Positions 35,094 to 44,788 of a DNA stretch of 64,000 nt are shown piece by piece. Below the pieces are notes generated by a model. The model saw only the letters and a list, made by a program, of their open reading frames with translations. It was not told where the DNA came from and did not search any database. The DNA comes from Peredibacter starrii. GTDB lineage: Bacteria > Bdellovibrionota > Bacteriovoracia > Bacteriovoracales > Bacteriovoracaceae. The stretch is taken from contig NZ_CP139487.1 in the NCBI RefSeq assembly GCF_034259205.1, positions 2,852,001-2,916,000 on the forward strand, in the 5' to 3' direction. Both the position numbers and the translations under genes were made by a program. Within the stretch, counting starts at the first letter, position 1; each line of letters begins with the position of its first letter.

Positions 35094-36901
35094 GAACACC
35101 CCAATCCCCAATCAAAGACAGCTTCTTCAATCGAGTTTCTTCTAAGTTTCGGCATCTCGTGCTGGGGACAGCAGCTTTTTACTTCAGTGGGATGGACCAT
35201 GAAGCGTTTTGCCTGGTATCCACCGAAGGTACGAACTGGTGACCAGTCTGGCATGGCCGGAGGAAGGACGGGAGCGAGAGTTTTAAAGTCATCATCCCCA
35301 TGGACGATCTTTCCATTCACCACAGTCATAAGAGACGTGATGTTTTTAATTTCTTCTGCATCGATTTTAAAAAAGTCATCGGATAAGACAGTTAAATCGG
35401 CGAACATTCCTTCTTTGATCATCCCCTTCTTGCCTTCTTCATTTGAGAACCATGTATTAGACAATGTCCAAACTTTCAAGGCCTCTTCTCTTTCAAGAAG
35501 TCTCTCTTCTGGATACATCACCATTCCACCCAGAGTTTTCCCGGTCGTTAACCAGTATAGACTCACCCAAGGATTGTAACTGGCGACTCTGGTCGCATCA
35601 GTTCCACCTCCTACAGGTAGACCAGTTTTCAACATGTCTTTTACAGGTGGAGTATTTCTCACGACATCTCTTCCATAGCGCTCTACAAAGTATTCACCCT
35701 GATAGGCCATGCGGTGTTGAATGGCGATACCACCACCCAATGCCTTCACTCGATCGATATTTTTCTGATTGATCGTTTCAGCATGATCAAAGAACCAATG
35801 AATACCATTGAAGGCCGTATCTTTATTCACTTTCTCAAAAACGTTGAGGGCCCGCTCAATCGTTTCGTTGTAAGTTGCGTGCATTCTAAAAGGCCAGCGT
35901 TTCTCAATCAGCAGTCTCACCACCTTCTCTAGATCTTCTTCCATATTGGCAGCAAGATCAGGACGAGGTTCGCGGAAGTCTTCAAAATCTGCTGCTGAGA
36001 ATACGAGCATCTCGCCAGCGCCATTGTGATGGTACATATCAGTCCCTTCACCAGGTTTAAGCATCTCAGACCAACGTTTAAAATCTGCTAGTTCTTCTTT
36101 AGGTTTTTGAGTAAACAGATTGTAAGCAATCCGAAGAGTAAGCTTGTCCTCTTTTGCGAGCTTATCAATGACCTCATAGTCTTCTGGGTAATTTTGAAAG
36201 CCACCGCCCGCATCGATCACACTCGTGACACCAAGACGATTTAGCTCGCGCATGAAGTGTTGAGTTGAATTGATCTGATACTCAAGAGGGAGCTTTGGGC
36301 CTTTTGCTAATGTCGCATACAGGATCAAGGCATTAGGCTTTGCCAGTAGCATTCCGGTTGGATTGCCTTTCGAGTCCTTTTCAATCATTCCACCCGGAGG
36401 ATTAGGCGTGTCTTTATCAAAACCACAAACTTTCAATGCGGCACGATTAAGTAAAGCGCGGTCATATAAATGAAGAATAAAGACGGGAGTATCTGGCGAA
36501 GCTTCATTGATCTCTTCCAAGGTCGGAAGACGCTTTTCTCTGAACTGATGAGCGGTAAAGCCACCAACCACTCTAACCCACTGTGGAGCTGGAGTAACGC
36601 GTGCTTGTTCTTTAAGCATTCGGAGGGCATCGGCCAGAGACTCTAAGCCGTCCCAACGAAGTTCCATATTATAATTCAGTCCACCACGGATGACGTGAAT
36701 GTGAGAATCAATAAGTCCAGGAACCACACGCTTCTTATGAAGATCAATTTTTTGTGTTGATGCTTCGGCAAGCTCCATGACTTCTTTGTCACTGCCGACT
36801 TTAATGATCTTTCCACCGAGTGTTGCAACTGCAGTTGCTTCACGCTTAGAAGGATCCATTGTTGTTACTAATCCATTATAAAAAATTTTATCTGCTTTCA
36901 T
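35078..36901 (-). CDS. Amidohydrolase family protein (YtcJ-like)
   Basis: From the ATG at 36901 (GGAGAAACTCG upstream) the protein has about 607 residues. Residues 45-60 contain VPGLIDSHIHVIRGG, the metal-binding HxH of the amidohydrolase-3 group; further His appear in FRMHATYNE and FFDHAETI, and the catalytic Asp in VGGGTDATRVAS. The YtcJ-like group hydrolyses N-acyl or formamide bonds; the substrate is unknown. A Cys-rich tail (KSCCPQHE, GLGCSCWAF) is unusual. The regulator gene ends 41 nt upstream in the same direction. Confidence 0.85.
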   Translation of the reverse strand: MKADKIFYNGLVTTMDPSKREATAVATLGGKIIKVGSDKEVMELAEASTQKIDLHKKRVVPGLIDSHIHVIRGGLNYNMELRWDGLESLADALRMLKEQARVTPAPQWVRVVGGFTAHQFREKRLPTLEEINEASPDTPVFILHLYDRALLNRAALKVCGFDKDTPNPPGGMIEKDSKGNPTGMLLAKPNALILYATLAKGPKLPLEYQINSTQHFMRELNRLGVTSVIDAGGGFQNYPEDYEVIDKLAKEDKLTLRIAYNLFTQKPKEELADFKRWSEMLKPGEGTDMYHHNGAGEMLVFSAADFEDFREPRPDLAANMEEDLEKVVRLLIEKRWPFRMHATYNETIERALNVFEKVNKDTAFNGIHWFFDHAETINQKNIDRVKALGGGIAIQHRMAYQGEYFVERYGRDVVRNTPPVKDMLKTGLPVGGGTDATRVASYNPWVSLYWLTTGKTLGGMVMYPEERLLEREEALKVWTLSNTWFSNEEGKKGMIKEGMFADLTVLSDDFFKIDAEEIKNITSLMTVVNGKIVHGDDDFKTLAPVLPPAMPDWSPVRTFGGYQAKRFMVHPTEVKSCCPQHEMPKLRRNSIEEAVFDWGLGCSCWAF

Positions 36902-36941
36902 TCGAGTTTCTCCAGGGAGATTATCATACCCGGAAATGAAG

Positions 36942-37670
36942 TTATTCGTCGACAAAACTTCCTTCTGCCAGAGCAGAGATATAACGAATTTGTTTTAACT
37001 TTTGAGTAGGATTATTAAGCTCTAAAATTGTTCGACGAGCATATTTTTCTTCAAGCTGAGCGACTTCCCTTCTGAATTCATCTTCTGATTGTGGCGTCAA
37101 TTGAAAGAACTGCAGCATAAGAGCAGAACCTTTCTTATTCATAAGATTGTCTTTAAAAAGTTTTGTGACCCAGTCTCGAAGGAGTTCAGTCATAAACGTG
37201 CCTTCAAACTTCCACCGAATGGGTCTCATCTTCGGAACTCTTAGAGAATCTTCAGCACCAAATTGTACTAACCCCAATCGATCTAAGCGTAGTAGAATTT
37301 TATTAATATCGTCCTTATCCATCTCAAGTTTTTGCATAACTTCATCAACAGACTTTCTCTCGTAAACTAACAACCAATAAACCACGAAAGACTTCTTATC
37401 TTTTAAAAAGTGTTGTTGCTGGGCCTCATGAAAAGTAAATGTCTGAACGTTTTGTTCTTCTGCATTCTTAATCACCCCAAAAACCGAAAGACCCATGGCC
37501 TGACAGATCATATTAATGCGATTGAAAGACCCATCATCCGCATTGAACCACTTTTTGAGGGTCGATTCCGGCAGATCCATTTGCCGGGCAAGCTCGGCAT
37601 AAGAGGTATTTTGTCTTCTCAGAGCTTTTTTAAGCTCTGCCATCACTAATTCATAGCTAACGTTGGCCAT
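36942..37670 (-). CDS. XRE-type transcriptional regulator with C-terminal winged domain
   Basis: A 242-residue protein. Residues about 8-65 form a lambda-repressor-like helix-turn-helix (SYAELARQMDLPESTLKKWF). Residues 90-150 look like a winged helix (VVYWLLVYERKSVDEVMQKL, INKILLRLDRLGLVQF). It precedes the amidohydrolase in one transcript and is divergent from the desaturase gene 89 nt away, so either may be its target. In the shared gap, TACCA (37698-37702) and TGGTA around 37728 are short inverted words that could be its site. Confidence 0.78.
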   Translation of the reverse strand: MANVSYELVMAELKKALRRQNTSYAELARQMDLPESTLKKWFNADDGSFNRINMICQAMGLSVFGVIKNAEEQNVQTFTFHEAQQQHFLKDKKSFVVYWLLVYERKSVDEVMQKLEMDKDDINKILLRLDRLGLVQFGAEDSLRVPKMRPIRWKFEGTFMTELLRDWVTKLFKDNLMNKKGSALMLQFFQLTPQSEDEFRREVAQLEEKYARRTILELNNPTQKLKQIRYISALAEGSFVDE

Positions 37671-37759
37671 TTTGGGTCCTTTTGTAATAAATAGTACCAG
37701 AATTTGGATCTTTTATAAACGGTATTGGTATATTTTTACGCATGGTGCAGGATTTCGGT

Positions 37760-38632
37760 ATGACTAGCTCACAAACCTACTTAAAGATCAAAAAGGACCC
37801 CATGTATCTCCTTAGGGTCTATCTCATTGAGATGGTGGTTTTTGCGTTACTCATCTCGATACTCTACTTTGTTCGCGACTTAAATTCAGTAAACCTATCC
37901 CTGGGTTTAGCGGTGTTGCCAGTGGCCCTCGTATTCGGATGTATGGTGGCCTCGTTTATTCACAACGCCTCACATGGGAACGTAAGTAATAAATTTATAA
38001 ACCGAGCTGTGGGAGAATTTTGTGGAACGTGGGTTCTTTATGGATTTACAAATTTTATTCTCGTTCACCTCCTCCACCATCAGTACTCTGATGATGAACT
38101 TGATCCAGTGAATCCTAAGGGAATGAGCTTCCTTAAATTCCTATCAGCACCTATGCGCTATATGATCGTGGTGGCAAAGAAGTATCTTTTTATTCAGCAT
38201 GGCCAGACGAAGAATTATATTTTCATCATGAATACTCAGACGGTAGTATTTCATCTGAATCTCGTGCTGAAGCTGACGTTTTGGTACCTATTATTTGGAA
38301 AAACATTGTTCTTGTTCTTCTACGTTCCGGCCTTCTTAAGTAACGTAGCGATTCTTGCTCACATTAATTATGTTTGTCACCGTGACCTGGAAGACGGGAC
38401 GGTTGAGATGGTGAACTTAAATCACAACCTCTACTACAAGGTCGCTAATTACATTACGTTCGGGGGTTACTTTCATAAGAGCCATCACATGAGGCTTAAC
38501 GTTTTTAACCCAATGAAACTCGCCCAGGAGACCCTTCCAACTCATAAGGCTGCCGCTTATAATGGTAACTTTATCGCTCGATATTTTGATCTTCACAACA
38601 TTTGGGGTGAAGGACAAAAAAACAAAGTGTAA
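37760..38632 (+). CDS. Membrane fatty acid desaturase family protein
   Basis: About 290 residues from the ATG at 37760 (AGGA 7 nt upstream); an ATG at 37742 is also possible. Four membrane helices and the three His boxes of the membrane desaturase/hydroxylase superfamily are present: HNASHG, HLLHHQ and HKSHHM. These hold the di-iron centre that desaturates or hydroxylates acyl chains or carotenoids. A P450 gene follows after 9 nt, implying joint oxidation of a lipid or terpenoid substrate, as inference. Confidence 0.82.
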   Translation: MTSSQTYLKIKKDPMYLLRVYLIEMVVFALLISILYFVRDLNSVNLSLGLAVLPVALVFGCMVASFIHNASHGNVSNKFINRAVGEFCGTWVLYGFTNFILVHLLHHQYSDDELDPVNPKGMSFLKFLSAPMRYMIVVAKKYLFIQHGQTKNYIFIMNTQTVVFHLNLVLKLTFWYLLFGKTLFLFFYVPAFLSNVAILAHINYVCHRDLEDGTVEMVNLNHNLYYKVANYITFGGYFHKSHHMRLNVFNPMKLAQETLPTHKAAAYNGNFIARYFDLHNIWGEGQKNKV

Positions 38633-38641
38633 CATTAATTC

Positions 38642-40000
38642 ATGGCCAATAAGAACAGACGATCCGCCTTCACCAAGGCCCTATCATTTGTTGATCTCTC
38701 AAAAATTCCCGGACCTCGAGGAATTGATTATTTCCATTACGTTCAATTCTTTCAGCGAGACATTCTCGGAGCATTCACAAAGGTAAATCGTGATTATGGA
38801 GACATCGGCAGTTTCCCGTGGCCCATGAATTCCATCATTATCTATTCTCCGGAATTTGCTCGCAGAGTATTAGTGGAAAATCATAAGAGTTATATCAAGG
38901 GCGAACAGATTGAAGAACTTCGGGCCGTAGTTGGAAATGGTCTTGCCACTAACAATGATTACGAATCTTGGCTAAGAATTAGAACAATCATTGCTAAAGA
39001 ATTTAATGCCAAGGCGATTCAAAGCTTCAATAAAAACTTTGAGAGGCTTTGTCTTGAGCATATTTCAGGATGGAGCGGCAAAAGTGAGATGGATGTCTGT
39101 GAAGAGATGAAGTTTCTCACCTTCAAAATCGCTTGCGATACTTTACTCGGGGTCAGTCTTAGTAAAGAAGACGCCCATAAAGTAAATGAGGCAGTTCACT
39201 TCACGTCACTTGTCACCTACGAGAGGATCTTTCAATTCTTCCCAGTTCCTTATTGGGTACCTACTAAGAAGAATGAAGCATTTCATCGTCATTATAAAAA
39301 TTTAAGCACCATCGTGAATAAATTGATTCTTCAAGAAAAAGGACGACAAAACTCTCATCCTTCAAGCGTTCTTGAAAGACTGGTTCACGCCGTTGATCCA
39401 GAAACCAAAGACCGCTTAAGTGATGATGAGCTTCACGATGAGATTTTAACCATGCTGCTTGCAGGACACGAGACCTCGGCCCACTCGCTTACCTGGACAA
39501 TTGGTCTTTTGGCCAAGCATCAAGAAATTCAGGAGAAATTGCACAAACTAATTTCCGAGAACTCACTCGAGAATATTCCTTACCTTCAATGGATCATCAT
39601 GGAATCCATGCGTCTTTATCCGTCATTTCCGGTACTATCCAGAAAGACCGCCGAGACTGATACACTTGGCCCTTATACCATCCCTAAAAATACAAATGTG
39701 GTAATTCCGATTTATGTGATCCAAAGAAACCAAGAGAACTTTGCAGATGCCCTAACATTTAATCCCGAACGATTTGCTTCTGCGGAAACTCAAAAGTCAT
39801 TTGCCTATCTGCCATTCTCAAAAGGTCCTCGAAAATGTATCGCTGAGGCATTTGCCATGAGCGAGATGGCGATCATTCTCTATCAATTAATTAAACATTT
39901 TTCTTTCGAACTCATTCATACTGACCTTCCTCAAGAGGTGGCCTCTGTCAGCTTAAAACCGGTTGGCGGTATGAATGTTCGTGCGATAAAGCGCAAATAA
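38642..40000 (+). CDS. Cytochrome P450
   Basis: A 452-residue soluble P450. The I-helix oxygen-binding motif AGHETSAHS, the K-helix ExxR in IMESMRLYP, and the haem-Cys loop PFSKGPRKCIAE (FxxGxRxC, Cys about 397) are intact. It would oxidise a lipophilic substrate with external ferredoxin or flavodoxin; no redox partner is encoded nearby. The tight spacing to the desaturase and the following membrane-protein gene makes a three-gene operon, unusual in this compact region. Confidence 0.93.
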   Translation: MANKNRRSAFTKALSFVDLSKIPGPRGIDYFHYVQFFQRDILGAFTKVNRDYGDIGSFPWPMNSIIIYSPEFARRVLVENHKSYIKGEQIEELRAVVGNGLATNNDYESWLRIRTIIAKEFNAKAIQSFNKNFERLCLEHISGWSGKSEMDVCEEMKFLTFKIACDTLLGVSLSKEDAHKVNEAVHFTSLVTYERIFQFFPVPYWVPTKKNEAFHRHYKNLSTIVNKLILQEKGRQNSHPSSVLERLVHAVDPETKDRLSDDELHDEILTMLLAGHETSAHSLTWTIGLLAKHQEIQEKLHKLISENSLENIPYLQWIIMESMRLYPSFPVLSRKTAETDTLGPYTIPKNTNVVIPIYVIQRNQENFADALTFNPERFASAETQKSFAYLPFSKGPRKCIAEAFAMSEMAIILYQLIKHFSFELIHTDLPQEVASVSLKPVGGMNVRAIKRK

Positions 40001-40015
40001 GCATAAAATAGCTCC

Positions 40016-41998
40016 ATGCTAAAGTTCATTCGTCAGATAAAAAGTGCCCTTTCAAGTGATCTCACTCCTTCAGATCTAGCGACTCATTTATCTGAGTTGG
40101 ATCCCAAATATACTTTCAAAGAAAGAATGGTCGCCCTTGGCCTTATTATGGACTGGATACGCTTACCGGTTAAGTCTCCTCCACCAGAAGGAGTTCCAAG
40201 CTATGTCCACTCGCGGGATCTAAGATTTAAATTCTTGTTCCAGTTTCTTGAGCGTCATCCTGAAGAGGCCCAGCATCTGGCAAGTACTCTCCAGGAGCTT
40301 ATGGTTCCAGGGGGAGCTGTTGGACTATATTGTTTAATTGGAATTTCAGAGAAACCTGGATTCTTTGTAGAGCTAACCAATCGTATGGTTCAAAATTCTC
40401 TACCAGATACTTTTACTGAAAAAGACATTTCGGAAACTTTCAAGAATCTATTTGCTGCGGAAGAAGACGCCATCTGGATAGAAACTTCCTTTAAAAATAT
40501 CCTACCTGCTTTTGAAGAGTTTGCTCATAAAAACTCAATTAGCTTCGATGCAGTTAAAAACGATCGTATCGAGGCCATGATTATTCTTGGTGCAAAGATT
40601 GCGTCACTTGGTACCGACCAAGACATTCGTCGAAGACTCGACAAGAAGCGTTTCACAGATTCAAGCTTTCTCCGTCTGAACCGCGCGATTAACCGTGAAC
40701 AAAGAGATGATGAGCTCATTTTGAGGGAAGTATCTGCTTCCCGCCTGGATCTCCAAACTATTCGCAATAATATCGAAGCGACCGGAGTTTCGGTGGACCT
40801 CATCTTTAAGCTCGAGAAGATCAGCTCGATCCTCGATCGTATTGAGATGCTCATCTATCTTGAAAGAGAAGCGGGCCCAGTCATGACGGGGCAGTTTATC
40901 GGTCGTCTGGTCCGTGATGAACTAAAAAGTCGCAGTGTGAATGACTATATCCGTGAGAACCTTCATCTCTTAACCAGAAAAATTGTTGAGCGGGCCGGAG
41001 AAAAAGGGGATCACTATATCGCGACCACAAAGGATGAGAAGCGGACCCTGTTTATCGCCGCTGCCTTGGCTGGTATTCTCACAACTTTCACGGCCGTAGT
41101 GAAATTTTATATCGGGGCCTTCCACTTACCTTTATTCTTCGAAGGTTTCTTTTTCTTTGTTAACTATGCTTTCGGTTTCCTGGCCATGCAGAAATGGCAT
41201 CTGGCCCTTTCAAGTAAACAGCCGGCCTATCTCGCTTCTGCCCTTTCAAGAAAGTTTGAATCTTTCATGAAAACAAAAGAATTAGATGAAGTGACCTCTG
41301 AAGTAAAAAAGATTGTTAACTCCCAATTACTGACGACTTTCGGAAACCTATTACTGGTTATTCCTGTTACCATTGCGGTTGATTGGGCATGGGTCTATCT
41401 CTTTGGTCATCATATTATGACTGCAGACTATGCGGCCTCTACGATTGATAAGCATAATATCTTTACCAGTCTCACTATCCCATTTGCTATTCTTACAGGC
41501 GTCTGTTTATGGCTCTCAAGTGTGGTAGCAGGATGGGTTGAGAACTGGCTTGTTTTTAGAGAAATACCAGAGGCGATCAGAAATAATACTCTTCTTAAGA
41601 ATGCTTTCGGAAAAGTACATGTAAATTCCATGGCCGATCAATTCGCCGCTACCATGGGCGGGATTGCGGGTAATACGTCGATTGCATTTTTATTGGCGAC
41701 GCCAATCATTATCGGTAAGTTTTCTGGTCTGCCCCTTGATATTCGCCACGTGACTCTTGCGACCGGTACCATCACACTCGCTCTTAATAGTATGGAATGG
41801 GATTTTCTGAGAGACTGGCCGACCATGCTGAATATGGTTTTAAGTGTCCTTACAATTGGCTTCTTCAATTTTACAGTGAGTTTTTATTGCTCGATCCGAA
41901 TGGCGGCAATGGCGAGAAATGTTGATTCTCGTTATCTTAAAATCATTTTTAAGTATTCATTCAGGAAGCGCACTAGACCATTGGCAGGACAACAGTAA
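40016..41998 (+). CDS. Gcr-type 'site-specific recombinase' family membrane protein
   Basis: A 660-residue protein. The N-terminal half is helical and soluble. The C-terminal half has several membrane helices and family patterns LAGILTTFTAVVKFYIGAF, LFFEGFFFFVNYAFGFLAM and SSKQPAYLASALSRK, which match the Pfam SpecificRecomb (Gcr) family. Despite the name there is no tyrosine- or serine-recombinase catalytic motif, so a recombinase role is doubtful; a membrane role is more likely. It follows the P450 gene by 15 nt and overlaps the convergent kinase gene by 26 nt. Confidence 0.78.
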   Translation: MLKFIRQIKSALSSDLTPSDLATHLSELDPKYTFKERMVALGLIMDWIRLPVKSPPPEGVPSYVHSRDLRFKFLFQFLERHPEEAQHLASTLQELMVPGGAVGLYCLIGISEKPGFFVELTNRMVQNSLPDTFTEKDISETFKNLFAAEEDAIWIETSFKNILPAFEEFAHKNSISFDAVKNDRIEAMIILGAKIASLGTDQDIRRRLDKKRFTDSSFLRLNRAINREQRDDELILREVSASRLDLQTIRNNIEATGVSVDLIFKLEKISSILDRIEMLIYLEREAGPVMTGQFIGRLVRDELKSRSVNDYIRENLHLLTRKIVERAGEKGDHYIATTKDEKRTLFIAAALAGILTTFTAVVKFYIGAFHLPLFFEGFFFFVNYAFGFLAMQKWHLALSSKQPAYLASALSRKFESFMKTKELDEVTSEVKKIVNSQLLTTFGNLLLVIPVTIAVDWAWVYLFGHHIMTADYAASTIDKHNIFTSLTIPFAILTGVCLWLSSVVAGWVENWLVFREIPEAIRNNTLLKNAFGKVHVNSMADQFAATMGGIAGNTSIAFLLATPIIIGKFSGLPLDIRHVTLATGTITLALNSMEWDFLRDWPTMLNMVLSVLTIGFFNFTVSFYCSIRMAAMARNVDSRYLKIIFKYSFRKRTRPLAGQQ

Positions 41999-43919
41999 AG
42001 GTTGTGCCCTTCCCAATTTCACTGCTCACGTTGATTGATCCATTGTGGGCTATGACAATTTGTCGTGTGATATAAAGGCCAAGTCCTAGACCACTCACCT
42101 CGTGATAAGCGATTGCCCGTTCAAATTGTTCGAAAATTCTTTCAACATCTTTAGGTGCAATACCGCGACCTTGATCTGTCACCATAAGCTTCACACGATT
42201 ATCCTCTTCAATCAGACGAACGCTAATGGGTTTATTGTTTCCGTACTTCATGGCATTGGTCAGAAGGTTAGTAAAAACCTGCTCTAAACGGAAGCGATCC
42301 CAGTTTCCAACCAACTCAGAAGGAGCATCTAATGACACTTCCGAGCCGGTCTCTTGGATCTGAGGTGTGAAACGATTCAGGACCTCATTTAACATCAAGG
42401 TCATGTTGAATTTTGAAGGCTGAAGATTGAATTTCCCTGTTCTTAAACGGGAAACATCCAACATGTCATCAACAAGTCTTACCAGGTGATTCAGCTGCAT
42501 TTCATCATCCATAGTCATGCTATGAATTTTTTCAGGCGTAAATCGGGCGATCTCACCTTTGTCGATGTAGCGCTTACGTAACTGGAACTGAAGCTTCAGT
42601 GATGTCAGCGGAGTTTTTAATTCATGAGAAGCAACTGATAAGAATTCATCACGGATATTTACCGCTTTTTGAAGTTCTTCACGAGCAAACTTCAAATCAT
42701 GAATGTCCGTGGCCGTACCAAACCACTGAACAACTTTGCCGTCTATGTCTAAAAGCGGCACACATCTTTCAAGATACCAACGGTAATTCCCTTTTCTATC
42801 TCTTAAGCGGTATTCACCGGTATATGTACGGTGTTCACTCAGGGCCTCACGACAGTTATGCATCACGAGAGGTTTATCATCAGGGTGAATATAATCTGTA
42901 AACTTCACCGTTTTGGGATCTTGCGGAGTCATTCCAATAAAGGTCCACCAACGAGCATTGTAGAACTGGCATTCGCCATTAGCATCCAGAACGAAAACGA
43001 TTTGAGGCATCGAATTCGCAAGTCTTTTCATCTTCGTTTCACTTTCTTCAGCATGTATACGTTCATGAATTTGATAACGAAGATTAACAATCATCTCGTT
43101 GATTGAGTTTGCAAGCTGCCCCAATTCGTCTTTTGAATTGACCTCAACATACTCACTGAAGTTCCCTTTCCCCACCTCGGTCGTCACAAAGTTAAACTGC
43201 TTAAGAGCGCGAGTAAGACTGCTACTGAATGAGAAGGTCAGAAGAACAACTGAACCTTGAATCAAAATGACAGATGTGACCAGAAGCCACAGTATGACAT
43301 TTTCTAACCAACGAGAGGCGGCACCTATTTTTTTGGAGAATTCAGTCTCGACGGCGGTAAAATTATCATTTAAATCAGAAATTCTCTCCAGAATGACATT
43401 AAATTCTTTCGGTGAATACTCTCCACTCTGGCGATACTTATTATAGATCTCTTTACCAAGTGACTCCATCTCATCAATGTAAACATCACCCTTTCTCCAT
43501 GCCTTCACCGCCTGAACGAGATGCTGTTCCTGATGAAAACGTCGGTAGAACTTGATCACTTCAGGAATGTCATCTGGGTGAACCTTACCTCGAATAAGTC
43601 CGTCGGCCGCGATCTTAGGATTCATGTGTCTCTTCTCCATTTCAAGACGAGCACGCTGATCTCCAAGTGGGACATCAATTCTTTCAAGATAGATGCGATA
43701 GAATTTTACATCTTTGGTGATGAGATAATTTTGAAGTGCAGAGAGAGAATCCTTCTGACCTTTTGACCAGTCACTTTCGCCCGCAACGAATGCACGTACT
43801 GCACTCATTGTTTTTAAGGCGAAGACCAGCATGATCACCACAACGGCAATCATCAACCCCATGAAGCCAATGACTCCAAAAAGTTTTTTAGATACTGAGA
43901 GATTTTTCCACCATTTCAT
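41973..43919 (-). CDS. Membrane-bound sensor histidine kinase (CHASE3-like, HAMP, PAS)
   Basis: A 648-residue protein. TM1 (about 13-36) and TM2 (about 207-230) flank a helical periplasmic sensor of about 170 residues like CHASE3 domains. Then follow HAMP (about 232-285), PAS (about 297-410, MPQIVFVLDANGECQFYNARW, GTATDIHD), HisKA with His432 in SVASHELKTPLTS and HATPase with GLGLGLYITRQI. It resembles the kinase at 5138 in its catalytic part. No receiver domain is present. A TTATCGGT (43930-43937) just upstream resembles an inverted sigma28 -10 but sits too near the ATG. Confidence 0.9.
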   Translation of the reverse strand: MKWWKNLSVSKKLFGVIGFMGLMIAVVVIMLVFALKTMSAVRAFVAGESDWSKGQKDSLSALQNYLITKDVKFYRIYLERIDVPLGDQRARLEMEKRHMNPKIAADGLIRGKVHPDDIPEVIKFYRRFHQEQHLVQAVKAWRKGDVYIDEMESLGKEIYNKYRQSGEYSPKEFNVILERISDLNDNFTAVETEFSKKIGAASRWLENVILWLLVTSVILIQGSVVLLTFSFSSSLTRALKQFNFVTTEVGKGNFSEYVEVNSKDELGQLANSINEMIVNLRYQIHERIHAEESETKMKRLANSMPQIVFVLDANGECQFYNARWWTFIGMTPQDPKTVKFTDYIHPDDKPLVMHNCREALSEHRTYTGEYRLRDRKGNYRWYLERCVPLLDIDGKVVQWFGTATDIHDLKFAREELQKAVNIRDEFLSVASHELKTPLTSLKLQFQLRKRYIDKGEIARFTPEKIHSMTMDDEMQLNHLVRLVDDMLDVSRLRTGKFNLQPSKFNMTLMLNEVLNRFTPQIQETGSEVSLDAPSELVGNWDRFRLEQVFTNLLTNAMKYGNNKPISVRLIEEDNRVKLMVTDQGRGIAPKDVERIFEQFERAIAYHEVSGLGLGLYITRQIVIAHNGSINVSSEIGKGTTFTVVLPMV

Positions 43920-44071
43920 TTGTATAAGCTTATCGGTTTCAGAGGGAATTACATGAAAATCTACGCTGTGAACATAGATTTCATATAGCCTTAAGAATAA
44001 GAAATCTTAAGGATGTTTTTTTTTCATTCTTCTTAGAGGAAACGATGAAGTTTTAGTCTTGAGGTATATTG

Positions 44072-44725
44072 CTAATGGCAGTCAGTTTGCCTCTCACTTC
44101 TGAGTTCCATGTAGATCTCATAGTAGCGGTAAGAAGCGGGTTCATTTGCACCCGCTTTATGGTCCGGTTTCAGAGTGAGACAACCTGTTTTTAGAAGAAG
44201 ATTCCAGAGGCCCGGCGTTTGATCCAGCTTTGCTCGGAGCGCTCTTTTAATAAGGTCATAGTGATAAGCAGAACCTTCAGCATGATCAACGTAATCGAAG
44301 AAGTGTTCTCCCCAATTAACAAATTTTAGATTGAATTGAGAATAGATCTTGTTTGCAAGATTTCCAGCGTTCTTGGCATCAGTTCCGATCATGTTCTCCA
44401 CTTCCGCACGAGTGAAGGCCCATTGTTTGATCTGAAAACGAGAATCATTAGAGATGGCCGGATCAGGATATTTAATCGACTGCCACAGTCCTTCGACTGA
44501 AGCGAATCGTTTGCCATCAAGAATGAATGGAGTTGCACCAAAATTTGAAAAAATGCCTAATTCGGTTCTTTTAGAAAGAATGACTTCACCGGATTTAGCG
44601 TCTTGCGGGAGAATTTCCCAACTAGCAGCTTCGGAGCGAGGAACTTCAACCCACCATTCACGAGGATAGGTCTCGGCCAGAGTGATGAAAGGGACTAAAA
44701 GAACGAGAATTAGAAGTGCTTTCAT
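44072..44725 (-). CDS. Exported NADAR (YbiA/DUF1768-like) domain protein
   Basis: A 217-residue protein with a clear Sec signal peptide (MKALLILVLLVPFITLA). The mature part reads ELGIFSNFGATPFILDGKRF, then ASVEGLWQSIKYPD, the hallmark of the NADAR/YbiA superfamily, N-glycosidases acting on riboflavin intermediates or ADP-ribosylated substrates. The family is normally cytoplasmic, so export is unusual. The C-terminal part (HYDLIKRALRAKLDQTPGLW) also fits the fold. The catalytic status of the signature residues would need alignment. Confidence 0.78.
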   Translation of the reverse strand: MKALLILVLLVPFITLAETYPREWWVEVPRSEAASWEILPQDAKSGEVILSKRTELGIFSNFGATPFILDGKRFASVEGLWQSIKYPDPAISNDSRFQIKQWAFTRAEVENMIGTDAKNAGNLANKIYSQFNLKFVNWGEHFFDYVDHAEGSAYHYDLIKRALRAKLDQTPGLWNLLLKTGCLTLKPDHKAGANEPASYRYYEIYMELRSERQTDCH

Positions 44726-44750
44726 GCTTTGAAACTAGCATTGTGAGCAC

Positions 44751-44779
44751 AAATAAGAAACCCCGCCGAAGCGGGGTTT
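44751..44779 (-). terminator. Rho-independent terminator after HU/IHF gene
   Basis: AAACCCCGC (44758-44766) and GCGGGGTTT (44771-44779) form a 9-bp stem with a 4-nt loop; on the minus strand TTTCTTATTT follows. It separates the HU/IHF gene from the NADAR gene. Confidence 0.85.
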
Positions 44780-44788
44780 TATGAGCGA

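Noticed and set aside
40016-41998. Site-specific recombinase and mobile element
   Set aside because: The family name is historical; the protein is membrane-embedded and lacks tyrosine or serine recombinase motifs, and there are no flanking repeats.
43930-43937. Sigma28 -10-like TTATCGGT upstream of the membrane kinase
   Set aside because: It is only 11 nt from the start codon and the -35 element at N11 spacing does not match.
43989-44021. Plus-strand terminator-like hairpin CCTTAAG/CTTAAGG followed by nine T
   Set aside because: The stem is AT-rich, the T run begins 3 nt away, and there is no plus-strand gene or promoter in front of it; possibly an operator instead, but unsupported.
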